From a virus: a stretch of 22,110 bases of DNA. The stretch lies in the IMG/VR virus record IMGVR_UViG_3300036981_000049, positions 1 to 22,110 of that record. One strand, 5' to 3'. Made by a program: the position numbers and the translations under genes. Positions 5,256-12,330 of this stretch are shown here, piece by piece. A model generated the notes under the pieces. It saw nothing but the letters and a program-made list of their open reading frames with translations. It made no database searches and was not told the origin of the DNA. Position 1 is the stretch's first letter; each line of letters starts with the position of its first letter.

Positions 5256-7318
5256 GCGCACAGACGACCAAGATCGAGTCTCTGGAAGAAAGCAATCTCA
5301 CCGACGACAGTAAATACTCTCGCTGGCGTGAGGAAATCACTCTCGCCGAGAAGGAGGCTGAAGAGTTTCTCAAGCAAGGCTACACGGTCTATGACCGGTA
5401 CAAAGACGAGCGGAAAGACGCTGACGCTTCGATGAGGAAGTTCAATATCTTCTCTACCAACGTCGGTATCATGCGTTCCTCTCTTTTCTCGAAAATACCG
5501 AAGATGGAGGTCAAACGCCGCTTCGGTCAGGCGATGGATGATCCGGCGCGTGTCGCCGCCATGATGATTCAGAACATCCTCCTGCAAGACCTGGACGACG
5601 AAAGTTGTAATTACGCCCAAGTTCTCAGGTACGCCATCACCGACCGTCTGTGTCCCGGCCTTGGGGCCGCGTGGCTCCGTCTGGAGACAGAGACAACCGA
5701 AGAGATATTACCGGCTGTCACCGACCCCATTACCGGCGAGATGATCCAGGAAGAGGCAACGTTCGAGCGTGTATCCAGCCAGGAAGTTCCGGTTGACTAT
5801 GTTCATTGGGATGACATCTTGATCTCTCCTTGTCGCACATGGGAAGAACGCAGATGGGTTGCCCGTCGTGCCTTCATGGACAGAGACAGCCTTATCAAAC
5901 GCTTCGGTGAAGACAAGGGTAAGAGGGTATCGCTTAATTACAAACCAGGGACAACCGGCAAACAGTCTGACGGTAATCCGACAAACGATGTTCTCCAGAA
6001 AGCTGTTGTCTACGAAATATGGGATCGACAGAAAAAGAAGGTAATCTGGTTGTCCACTGGTTTTGGTGAGTTACTGGATGAGAAGGCAGACCCTCTTAAA
6101 CTCGAAGACTTCGAGCCATTCCCCAAACCTCTCTTTGCTACCCAGTCCACCAATAACGTCATCCCTGTCTCAGACTTCGTCATGTTGCAGGATCAATATA
6201 ACGAGATGGACACGGTCAACAACCGCATTTCCATCCTCGTCGATGCCTGTAAGGTTGCTGGCGTTTATGATTCCTCTGCTACCGGCGTTCAGAGAATGTT
6301 GGAGGAAGGGTTCGAAAACACCCTCATACCTGTCGATAATTGGGCAATGTTCGCAGAAAAGGGTGGTATTAAGGGCCAAATCGACTGGTTACCACTCGAT
6401 CAGGTCGTCCAGGCTCTCCAGTATCTCCGACAGGCCAGAGAAGACATCAAAGGGCAGATTTACGAGTTATCCGGTATTTCTGACATCGTTCGTGGCGACA
6501 CCAAGGCCAGCGAGACACTAGGCGCACAGAAGATCAAAGCACAGTTCGCCAGTGTCCGAATCCAGTCTCTTCAGGATGAAGTGGCCCTGTTCGCTCAATC
6601 CCTGCTTCAAATCAAAGCTGAGATCATCTGTCGCCATTTTACCCCGGAGCAGATTTTAGAGCAGTCGAACATGAAGTTCTACCTGGACAGCCAGCAAGCC
6701 CCGCTGATCCATGCGGCGATGGCTCTCATTAAGGGACCGCATGAAAAGTTCGAGTGGCGCATCAAGATTCAGGCCGACTCGCTGGCACAGGCCGACTACC
6801 AGTTGGAGAAGCAGGAGAAGGTTGAGTTTATCAATGCTGTCGCCACCTTCCTGCAATCCGCCGCCACCATGATTGAACGTGAGCCAGCAATGGCCCCGAT
6901 GATGATGGATATGCTGAAATTCGGTGTCTCCGGTTTCCGTGGAGCCTCCGAGATGGAGGGGTCCATCGACAGCGCAATGCAGATGTTCCAGCAGAAAATC
7001 GACAACCCTGCACCTCCACCACCCGACCCTGCCGCCATGAAAGCACAGGCAGATGCACAGGTCAAGCAACAGGATGCTCAGTTGAAGCAACAGCAGGGCC
7101 AGCAGGACATGGCGATCAAGCAACAAGAGGCCATGATGCGCCAGCAGGAGAGCCAGCAGGAAATGCGCTTCAAGATGATGGAGAACGCGATGGACATCCG
7201 TCATCGGGAGCAAATGAATACCTTGGATCGGACACAGAAGATGTTCGAGGCCGCAATGAAACAACGCGAACGAGAGGAGACAGCAAATGAGCGAGACACA
7301 GACACAGAGGATAGTTGA
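5252..7318 (+). CDS. Portal protein
   Basis: A 688-residue portal subunit, which would form the dodecameric ring at one capsid vertex through which DNA enters and leaves. An acidic N-terminal helical region (RWREEITLAEKEAEEFLKQG) leads into FNIFSTNVGIMRSSLFSKIPKMEVKRR, shortened here, a pattern usual in podovirus portals. The middle holds VHWDDILISPCRTWEERRWVA, and FVMLQDQYNEMDTVNNRISI lies near residues 308-327, where the long channel helix is expected. After a PPPP break near residue 590 the last ~90 residues are Gln/Met-rich and heptad-like, forming a predicted coiled coil comparable to the barrel of P22-type portals. Length is close to P22 portal (about 725). It overlaps the genes on both sides. 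Confidence 0.9.
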   Translation: MSAQTTKIESLEESNLTDDSKYSRWREEITLAEKEAEEFLKQGYTVYDRYKDERKDADASMRKFNIFSTNVGIMRSSLFSKIPKMEVKRRFGQAMDDPARVAAMMIQNILLQDLDDESCNYAQVLRYAITDRLCPGLGAAWLRLETETTEEILPAVTDPITGEMIQEEATFERVSSQEVPVDYVHWDDILISPCRTWEERRWVARRAFMDRDSLIKRFGEDKGKRVSLNYKPGTTGKQSDGNPTNDVLQKAVVYEIWDRQKKKVIWLSTGFGELLDEKADPLKLEDFEPFPKPLFATQSTNNVIPVSDFVMLQDQYNEMDTVNNRISILVDACKVAGVYDSSATGVQRMLEEGFENTLIPVDNWAMFAEKGGIKGQIDWLPLDQVVQALQYLRQAREDIKGQIYELSGISDIVRGDTKASETLGAQKIKAQFASVRIQSLQDEVALFAQSLLQIKAEIICRHFTPEQILEQSNMKFYLDSQQAPLIHAAMALIKGPHEKFEWRIKIQADSLAQADYQLEKQEKVEFINAVATFLQSAATMIEREPAMAPMMMDMLKFGVSGFRGASEMEGSIDSAMQMFQQKIDNPAPPPPDPAAMKAQADAQVKQQDAQLKQQQGQQDMAIKQQEAMMRQQESQQEMRFKMMENAMDIRHREQMNTLDRTQKMFEAAMKQREREETANERDTDTEDS

Positions 7319-7481
7319 CATCAGTTACACTTGCAAGGCAAGTGAACTCCAGGGAAAACGCCTGATGAAGAACCTGGATAATGGCGTAGAGTGGTGGGAG
7401 ATGGGAGACACAGTCGAGACGGAAATCGACAAGGTCGAGGTTGCGGTGGTTAAACCGAAAAGAGGTGCAAAGAAGAAATGA
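7287..7481 (+). CDS. Small hypothetical protein overlapping the portal end
   Basis: A 64-residue protein that overlaps the last 32 bases of the portal gene in another frame. GAGAGGAGA ends about six bases before the ATG, a strong ribosome site. It contains an acidic stretch (VETEIDKVEVAVV) followed by a basic Lys/Arg tail (KPKRGAKKK). No family is recognised. The stop overlaps the start of the next gene (ATGA), so the three genes are probably translationally coupled. Confidence 0.65.
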   Translation: MSETQTQRIVDISYTCKASELQGKRLMKNLDNGVEWWEMGDTVETEIDKVEVAVVKPKRGAKKK

Positions 7482-7792
7482 GGATTCGTTATGTTTTCGG
7501 GAAAGACAAAAAGCTGTACCGAGAAGGTGAAGTTCCTGAAGAAATTGGTCTACTCCATGAATCCCATACTATTGCTCGTGGTCCTACTATTCACATGGAT
7601 TATCCTGATTTCGTTAGCCCCATCGACGGGACCGTGGTCAAAGGTCGCCGGGGTCTTCGGGATCATTGTCGCGAGCATGATGTTGTTCCGACAGCAGACC
7701 TTAAAGGACTACCGTTCAAACAAGCCGCAGAACCGTATACTCCAGACCGAGCCGCCATTCGGCAAGAATTGAAAAAACAATTTTATAAATAG
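7478..7792 (+). CDS. Conserved phage protein with SPIDG motif
   Basis: A 104-residue protein with the segment DYPDFVSPIDGTVVKGRRGL followed by RDHCREHDVVPTADLKG. The pattern SPxDGxxxxxRxxxRxHxxxH/D is familiar from small conserved phage proteins encoded between portal and scaffold genes. Their function is not known to me. The protein is basic and soluble, ending RQELKKQFYK. Its ATG overlaps the previous stop, and GAGGTG lies 10 bases upstream. A second frame (7491-7772) inside this gene encodes a hydrophobic product. The conserved motif argues that the present frame is the real one. Confidence 0.75.
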   Translation: MRIRYVFGKDKKLYREGEVPEEIGLLHESHTIARGPTIHMDYPDFVSPIDGTVVKGRRGLRDHCREHDVVPTADLKGLPFKQAAEPYTPDRAAIRQELKKQFYK

Positions 7793-7803
7793 GGGAACAA
7801 ACC

Positions 7804-8964
7804 ATGTCTGATCTGAGAGCCGCACTCGAAACGTCTTTTACCGAGGCAGAGAAGGAAGAAACACCAGTTGCCGTCGAAACACCCGAACCATCCGCCCCTC
7901 CAGCGGAGCCAGTACAGCAAAGCGATCCGGGTGCGGCCTCGGAAAGCACCGCCTCCGATCCCGCTGTACCCGTCTCCTCGGTGGAAGGGTCGGGGGCAAC
8001 TTCTGAAACAGAAGTGAAAAGCATAGAGGAAGTCGTCGGTGATGCGATGACTGAGGCGACTAACTCGGCGACTGAACTATCGGCGACTTCCTCACCTCCA
8101 GAGACACCCGTTCCTAAACTCGATCAGGCTCCGGCCTCATGGAAAGGTGATGCCAAGCAACTCTGGAAGGAACTTCCTGTCGCCGCCAGACAGGAAGTTA
8201 TGCGTCGTGAGCGTGATACCCTGAAAGTGCTTCAAGATGGCGCACTTGACCGGCGTAAGGTGCAGGAGATCACCGAGGTTCTTCAGCCTCACATGGAGCG
8301 AATTTCTGCGAATTATCAAGGAAATCCGCTTACCGCCATCAACAATCTTCTGACTACCGAGAGGGTCTTGTCCAGCGGAACCCCGTTAAACAAGGCGCAG
8401 ATGGTCGCCAACATCATTCAGCAGTTCGGAATAGACATCAACACCCTCGATACAATCCTTTCGGGCCAGCCGCCACCAGCCGAGTTGCGTCAACAAAACG
8501 ACGTTGAACGCCTCGTCGAGGAGCGGTTGCGCCCTGTCATGGACTTCGTGACACAGCAACAACAGAGACAGCAACAGCAGACGCAACAGGCGCAGACACA
8601 GATCGCAGACACCGTCGAGTCGATGGCTACCGATCCTCGTTTCCCATATTTCGACGAAGTTCGCCTAGACATGGCAGACATAATTGAGATGGGGACAAAA
8701 AGAGGTATTGATTTATCATTAGAAGAAGCGTACAATCGAGCAGTAAGGATGAATGGTCATACCGCTCAAGCGGTGGAAACCCGGCAATCCACACAGGCGG
8801 CTACTCAGACCGCCCTGCAAGCCCACCAAGAGGCGCAACGCGCCAAAGGAGCCGCAGTCAGTATTGCCGGTTCTCCCTCCACCACCAGCGGCCCGACCGT
8901 TGACCCGACCGATCTACGAAGTTTAATCAGTTCCAAATTCGATAACAGAGGTTCGCGGATATGA
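7804..8964 (+). CDS. Scaffold-like protein
   Basis: A 386-residue protein placed just before the capsid gene, where the internal scaffold that guides capsid assembly is normally encoded. Residues about 18-105 are a low-complexity Pro/Ser/Thr/Glu-rich region. Next come PASWKGDAKQLWKELPVAAR and RQEVMRRERDTLK, a motif common in podovirus scaffold-like proteins. A long helical part has a Gln-rich coiled segment near residues 249-266. The C-terminus, DLRSLISSKFDNRGSRI, is a basic helix suited to binding coat protein, and it echoes the N-terminal DLRAALETSF. No protease domain is seen. An AGGGGAAC ribosome site precedes the ATG. The scaffold role is inferred from order and composition. Confidence 0.8.
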   Translation: MSDLRAALETSFTEAEKEETPVAVETPEPSAPPAEPVQQSDPGAASESTASDPAVPVSSVEGSGATSETEVKSIEEVVGDAMTEATNSATELSATSSPPETPVPKLDQAPASWKGDAKQLWKELPVAARQEVMRRERDTLKVLQDGALDRRKVQEITEVLQPHMERISANYQGNPLTAINNLLTTERVLSSGTPLNKAQMVANIIQQFGIDINTLDTILSGQPPPAELRQQNDVERLVEERLRPVMDFVTQQQQRQQQQTQQAQTQIADTVESMATDPRFPYFDEVRLDMADIIEMGTKRGIDLSLEEAYNRAVRMNGHTAQAVETRQSTQAATQTALQAHQEAQRAKGAAVSIAGSPSTTSGPTVDPTDLRSLISSKFDNRGSRI

Positions 8965-9128
8965 GTCAAAACCTGACAACCATCACCAAGAACATTCTTG
9001 GTCCCGGTCATGTCATGGAAGATGCCAATCCCACCCCCATCGCGTTTCGGAATACTGTATTGAATCCTCCTGTAGTTGATCCGGTTCCGATTGATCCACA
9101 ACCCCCAACTCCACATCCAATCCCATAG
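8961..9128 (+). CDS. Small proline-rich protein before the capsid gene
   Basis: A 55-residue frame that starts in an ATGA overlap with the scaffold stop and ends nine bases before the capsid ATG, with the capsid ribosome site beginning at its stop codon. The first third is TTITKNILGPGHVMEDANP. The last third is dominated by Pro in the pattern NPPVVDPVPIDPQPPTPHPI, without Cys or a membrane segment. No family is recognised. The exact fit between neighbours supports a real gene. It may be a minor virion or assembly factor, or it may only couple capsid translation to the scaffold. Confidence 0.55.
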   Translation: MSQNLTTITKNILGPGHVMEDANPTPIAFRNTVLNPPVVDPVPIDPQPPTPHPIP

Positions 9129-9137
9129 GAGGATTAC

Positions 9138-10118
9138 ATGGCTTTCGCAAATCCTAATGTCACTGACATTATCGCAACTACTATCCAAAATCGTTCTCGC
9201 GTCATCGCTGACAACGTAACCAAAAATAATGCCCTCCTGGATCGTCTCCAGACACGCGGTAACATCAAAACCTTTTCCGGCGGTAACGTCATTCTCCAGG
9301 AACTCGCGTTCGCTGAGAACGGCAATGCTGGTTGGTATTCCGGGTATGAAACCCTCCCTGTCGCCGCTCAAGACGTAATCAGCGCGGCTCAGTATGACAT
9401 CTGCCAGTGCGCCGTGCCTGTAACCATCTCCGGTCTGGAGCAGTTGCAGAACGCTGGTCGTGAGCAGATGATCGACCTGTTGGAGTCCCGCATTGCTGTT
9501 GCTGAGTCCACTATGGCGAATCTTGTCGCCGCTGGTGTCTACTCTGACGGTACTGGCTACGGCGGTAAAGAGATCGACGGCCTGAAGCTGTTAGTTCCAA
9601 CCACCCCGACCTCCGGTTCTCCTGGCGGTATTGACCGGGCGGCTTACACCTTCTGGCAGTCAAAAACCTTCGACGCTACCACGGACGGCGGCGCGGCTAC
9701 CACCCCTGCAAACATTCAGACCTACTTCAATACCTTGTGGGCCAAATGTGTTCGCGGTATGGACAAACCCGATCTGATTGTCGTAGACAACGCCTATTGG
9801 GGATATTATGTCGCCAGCCTTCAGGCTCTTCAGCAGTTCACTTCCAGCCAGTCTGCAAACGCTGGTTTCGTGTCTCTGAAGTTTATGAACGCTGATGTCA
9901 TCCTGGACGGCGGTATCGGTGGAAATATGTCTGCCAAAGAAGCCTATTTCCTGAACACCAAATACCTCCACTATCGTCCTCATTCGGCTCGTAACATGGT
10001 TGCTCTGTCCCCGAAAGCTCGGTACAGCGTGAACCAGGATGCCGAAGTGCAGATACTTGCTTGGGCGGGTAACTTAACCTCCAGTGGGTTACAATTTCAG
10101 GGCAAGATGGTAGAATGA
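9138..10118 (+). CDS. Major capsid protein
   Basis: A 326-residue coat protein that would build the icosahedral head. The N-terminus (NPNVTDIIATTIQNRSRVIADNV, shortened) and TFSGGNVILQEL, then SGYETLPVAAQDV, are characteristic of a capsid family I know from podoviruses with this gene order. The middle has DLIVVDNAYWGYY, and the C-terminal part contains YFLNTKYLHYRPHSARNMV, typical of the A-domain loop region. An HK97-type fold is expected for the family. Size, position after the scaffold and a very strong ribosome site (TAGGAGGATTACATG) fit a highly expressed structural gene. There is no N-terminal delta domain, consistent with a separate scaffold. It is followed by a strong hairpin and an inserted endonuclease gene. 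Confidence 0.92.
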   Translation: MAFANPNVTDIIATTIQNRSRVIADNVTKNNALLDRLQTRGNIKTFSGGNVILQELAFAENGNAGWYSGYETLPVAAQDVISAAQYDICQCAVPVTISGLEQLQNAGREQMIDLLESRIAVAESTMANLVAAGVYSDGTGYGGKEIDGLKLLVPTTPTSGSPGGIDRAAYTFWQSKTFDATTDGGAATTPANIQTYFNTLWAKCVRGMDKPDLIVVDNAYWGYYVASLQALQQFTSSQSANAGFVSLKFMNADVILDGGIGGNMSAKEAYFLNTKYLHYRPHSARNMVALSPKARYSVNQDAEVQILAWAGNLTSSGLQFQGKMVE

Positions 10119-10138
10119 GATATACCTTAGTTCTACAG

Positions 10139-10164
10139 CTTTCGCAATAAAAATATTGCGAAGG
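10139..10164 (+). other. Hairpin downstream of the capsid gene
   Basis: TTCGCAATA (10141-10149) pairs with TATTGCGAA (10154-10162) around a four-A loop. One wobble and one C-G pair extend this to 11 bp. There is no following T-run, so it is not a classic intrinsic terminator. It could protect the 3' end of capsid mRNA or attenuate transcription into the endonuclease gene. Confidence 0.6.
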
Positions 10165-10180
10165 TTAAGCGAAAATGCTA

Positions 10181-10215
10181 ATATCTGACCTCCATCAACC
10201 GAGGAGGTCAGATAT
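10181..10215 (+). promoter_or_regulatory. Perfect 13-bp hairpin masking the ribosome site and start of the HNH gene
   Basis: ATATCTGACCTCC (10181-10193) is the exact reverse complement of GGAGGTCAGATAT (10203-10215), with a nine-base loop. The right arm contains the whole Shine-Dalgarno sequence GGAGGT and the first two bases of the ATG at 10214. In any transcript running in from the capsid gene, the start site would be double-stranded and translation blocked. A transcript starting inside the left arm or loop would escape. Such hairpins regulate free-standing homing endonuclease genes in T4. Confidence 0.8.
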
Positions 10216-10735
10216 GGCAAAAGCAACAGTTTTGAAGGTAGGTAGTAGAAGCGGTAAACTCGAAGTGTTTGAGGTTTTTCGTGGCCCCGCAATGTGGCAG
10301 GTAAAAGTGAGGTGTGATTGTGGAACTGAGAAAATCATGTCCAAATCGAATTTCACAAAAGGAAATGCCCGATCTTGCGGGTGCGTTCCACCTGGAACAC
10401 CATTCGAGAGAAAACACGGTTTATCGACAACCCGATCTTATAATTCTTGGAAGAAAATGATATCTAGGTGTTATGATCCAGACGATAGATATTTCAAGAA
10501 TTATGGTGGTCGGGGGATCACAGTTTGCGAAAGATGGCAAGATGTAGAGAATTTCGTTGATGATATGGGACAAAGAGGAAAATTAATGTCAATCGAACGG
10601 CTCGACGTAAATGGAAATTATGAGCCTGGAAACTGCATTTGGTTGCCTCATGGTCTACAATCCAAAAACCGAACCAAGTGGAAACACACTCCCGAAGGTC
10701 TGAAAGCCATCTCTGACGCTCGGAAGAAACATTGA
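10214..10735 (+). CDS. HNH-type endonuclease, free-standing (homing-like)
   Basis: A 173-residue protein starting at the ATG behind GAGGAGGTCAGAT. An upstream in-frame ATG at 10175 lacks a ribosome site. The N-terminal half has two CxC pairs, Cys34/Cys36 and Cys55/Cys57, suggesting a zinc-binding knuckle. Residues 76-143 contain YNSWKKMISRCYDPDDRY, NYGGRGITVCERW and SIERLDVNGNYEPGNCIW. This is the pattern of the phage HNH-like endonuclease family in which the degenerate His-Asn-His core spans the D-GNY-PGNC segment. The expected activity is DNA nicking or cutting that spreads its own gene. It interrupts the capsid-to-next-gene interval and looks more A/T-rich than its neighbours, both signs of transfer. 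Expression is probably held down by the hairpin over its start. Confidence 0.85.
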   Translation: MAKATVLKVGSRSGKLEVFEVFRGPAMWQVKVRCDCGTEKIMSKSNFTKGNARSCGCVPPGTPFERKHGLSTTRSYNSWKKMISRCYDPDDRYFKNYGGRGITVCERWQDVENFVDDMGQRGKLMSIERLDVNGNYEPGNCIWLPHGLQSKNRTKWKHTPEGLKAISDARKKH

Positions 10736-10856
10736 CAAGACGCGGGCCGGGTGTCCTGGCCTTCTACCCTGGAGGATTCCCCTCTTCTCAGGGGCCGACA
10801 GTACCGGGACGAGGCTTATCCCTCGTTCCGGTACAACCTTAACAGGAGATACTACA
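10736..10856 (+). promoter_or_regulatory. Intergenic region with three consecutive hairpins
   Basis: This 121-base gap holds a stem GGCCGGG/CCTGGCC with a three-base loop (10745-10761, one wobble), then CCCCT/AGGGG (10779-10794), then a 14-bp stem GTACCGGGACGAGG/CCTCGTTCCGGTAC with a six-base loop (10801-10834, one G-T). The first is followed only by TTCT, a weak terminator at best. The last ends about seven bases before the AGGAG ribosome site of the next gene. The region probably acts at RNA level, by termination, processing or control of translation. Confidence 0.6.
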
Positions 10857-11291
10857 ATGCCACAAGCAGGCGCAAATATAGCAAACGCCACCGGGCGACC
10901 TAACTCCGGCGGAACTGCGTGGTCAACTCGTGTCTACCAAGACCCGATTGGCGCACACGTTCAGAACGCGGCTAAACCCGAAGCCGAAACCAATTACATC
11001 GGTGCGAATCCTCGTACCGCCTACGCGACCAACCCGGTCAGCGAATCCGATACCAACCCTTTTGCCACTACTGCCCCACAACCGAACTGGCTTGTCCCAT
11101 CGAACGACAATCCAGCCATCGGCGGAACAATGCAACTGGTCAAGAACGGTGCAACGGCTCTGGTTCCTACCGACAAAGTGACCATTGCCGCCGGTGTCGC
11201 GACCAAGGACAACGCCTCCGGGACACATACGGTCTTCGCCACTGTTCCGGCGAACTACTTTTTTTGGGCAGTCACCACAGCAACAACTTGA
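10857..11291 (+). CDS. Hypothetical virion-type protein
   Basis: A 144-residue protein with an AGGAG site nine bases before the ATG. The N-terminal half is low-complexity and rich in Asn, Ala, Thr and Pro (TNPFATTAPQPNWLVPSNDN). The C-terminal half looks beta-rich (MQLVKNGATALVPTDKVTIAAGV, shortened), ending in a hydrophobic FFWAVTTATT. There is no signal peptide or catalytic motif. Position just after the capsid gene, once the endonuclease is set aside, suggests a head decoration or minor capsid protein. That is inference from order only. It lies between two strong RNA hairpins, so its expression may be tuned separately from the capsid. Confidence 0.75.
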   Translation: MPQAGANIANATGRPNSGGTAWSTRVYQDPIGAHVQNAAKPEAETNYIGANPRTAYATNPVSESDTNPFATTAPQPNWLVPSNDNPAIGGTMQLVKNGATALVPTDKVTIAAGVATKDNASGTHTVFATVPANYFFWAVTTATT

Positions 11292-11297
11292 TTTATG

Positions 11298-11317
11298 ACC
11301 CCGCTGAAAGGCGGGGT
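11298..11317 (+). other. Compact GC hairpin between structural genes
   Basis: ACCCCGC (11298-11304) pairs with GCGGGGT (11311-11317) around a six-base TGAAAG loop, seven bases after a stop codon and just before the AAGAGGTG ribosome site of the next gene. No T-run follows. It could be an RNA processing site, a stability element or a weak attenuator. Confidence 0.5.
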
Positions 11318-11333
11318 ATCTAAGAGGTGAACC

Positions 11334-11744
11334 ATGCTCAATACAAGAGTGACCGAACAAGGCGCAATGTTCATCACAATGACCGGCACACCATCACCGC
11401 CTTTTTTCGATCAGGGGTTGTTGAGCGGATTCGCCGGTTCTCTCTATTGTGTCACAACAGCCCCGACCCGGTTTCTTGATGGGTTCGGGGTAACTGATGA
11501 AGGTAAGCTCTGCATTGCTCCAGGCGGAGTAATCCATTCTTTCAATCAGGGTATCCCCATGACCGCCGATGGTCGCATGGTGACACAGTTGAACGTGGCC
11601 CCTTGGCCCGGCGATGTCTACGTTGACCAAATCCGTGTCGGCCCTGCTGGTGGTGTCTACACTGTCGATTTAACCCCGGCCCCGGAAGTTGCTTTCAGTT
11701 CCGCTTTCGATAACTCTTTTGACTCACCCGCTACGAGGGTATGA
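11334..11744 (+). CDS. Hypothetical virion-type protein
   Basis: A 136-residue protein with AGAGGTG eight bases before the ATG. It has several GF/GG turns and hydrophobic beta-like strands: FLDGFGVTDEGKLCIAPGG, HSFNQGIPMTADGRMVT, and YVDQIRVGPAGGVYTVDL. The repeated theme of a short strand, a G-x-x turn and a D/E-G-x-hydrophobic step resembles small beta-sandwich virion proteins found next to the capsid gene in podoviruses, but I cannot name a family. The stop is two bases before the next gene start. Confidence 0.7.
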   Translation: MLNTRVTEQGAMFITMTGTPSPPFFDQGLLSGFAGSLYCVTTAPTRFLDGFGVTDEGKLCIAPGGVIHSFNQGIPMTADGRMVTQLNVAPWPGDVYVDQIRVGPAGGVYTVDLTPAPEVAFSSAFDNSFDSPATRV

Positions 11745-11745
11745 C

Positions 11746-12303
11746 ATGGCACGAAAATCAATTCAAGAACTCATTGCCCAAGCAGATAGCACTCTTCCAG
11801 ATAACACTTCCGGCCTAATTTCCGCCGCTGATGTGCGTACTCTCATCAAGGATTTTCTCAACGCCATCGCTCCGGCCTATGGTCAGTTGACCCGAACGAC
11901 AGCGGCTAACTTCACATGGGGAACAACCCCGGTTACCGTAATTTTCGAGACAGCCGCAGACAGTAATTCGGCTCAGACAAGCAGTTCTATCGGTAGCAAC
12001 ACCATCACCAAGTCCGAGAAAGGAACTGTCACCCTGAACTTCACCGCCGACATCGAAGGGGCGAATGGTCGTGTCGTCAACTTCGAGCTCAAGCGTGGAT
12101 TAACTGTTCTTCCTTGGCGTGTCAGTGCCACTCTTCTAGGGACAGGAAAACCCGTTGGTATTGCTGTGACAGGTATCGACTACACCGCCCAGGACAACAC
12201 TCAATTCTCTGTTCAAGTAACTTGCGACACGGCTGGCACATCTGTCCTCCTATCGAATGTTGCTTTCATTTTATCCGTTGACCCCGTCAACTCGTTTGTT
12301 TAA
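11746..12303 (+). CDS. Virion appendage-like protein with conserved N-terminal module
   Basis: A 185-residue protein. The start at 11746 (MARKSI) is preferred over an in-frame ATG 57 bases upstream, because GAGGG lies just before it and the upstream extension would overlap the previous gene. Residues 1-40 (IQELIAQADSTLPDNTSGLI, then AADVRTLIKDFLNAI) match a helical module often seen at the N-terminus of phage head-fibre or tail proteins, with the DNT-GxIxxADVR core. The remainder is beta-rich and Thr/Ser-rich (SSSIGSNTITKSEKGTVTLN) and resembles an immunoglobulin-like or jelly-roll appendage. Attachment to the virion by the N-terminal module is inferred. Confidence 0.7.
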   Translation: MARKSIQELIAQADSTLPDNTSGLISAADVRTLIKDFLNAIAPAYGQLTRTTAANFTWGTTPVTVIFETAADSNSAQTSSSIGSNTITKSEKGTVTLNFTADIEGANGRVVNFELKRGLTVLPWRVSATLLGTGKPVGIAVTGIDYTAQDNTQFSVQVTCDTAGTSVLLSNVAFILSVDPVNSFV

Positions 12304-12330
12304 CCACCAACCCATTCAAAGAGGCCGCAA

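Noticed and set aside
10175-10213. Upstream ATG for the HNH gene
   Set aside because: It has no Shine-Dalgarno sequence and would translate the hairpin itself. The ATG at 10214 has a strong GGAGGT site and begins the conserved protein.
10744-10766. Intrinsic terminator after the HNH gene
   Set aside because: The GC stem is convincing but only TTCT follows, not a U-run, and the next genes clearly need continuing transcription. It is kept as a structural element only.
11689-11745. Extended N-terminus of the 185-residue virion protein
   Set aside because: The extension would overlap the previous gene by 56 bases, and the conserved module starts at MARKSI, which has its own GAGGG site.
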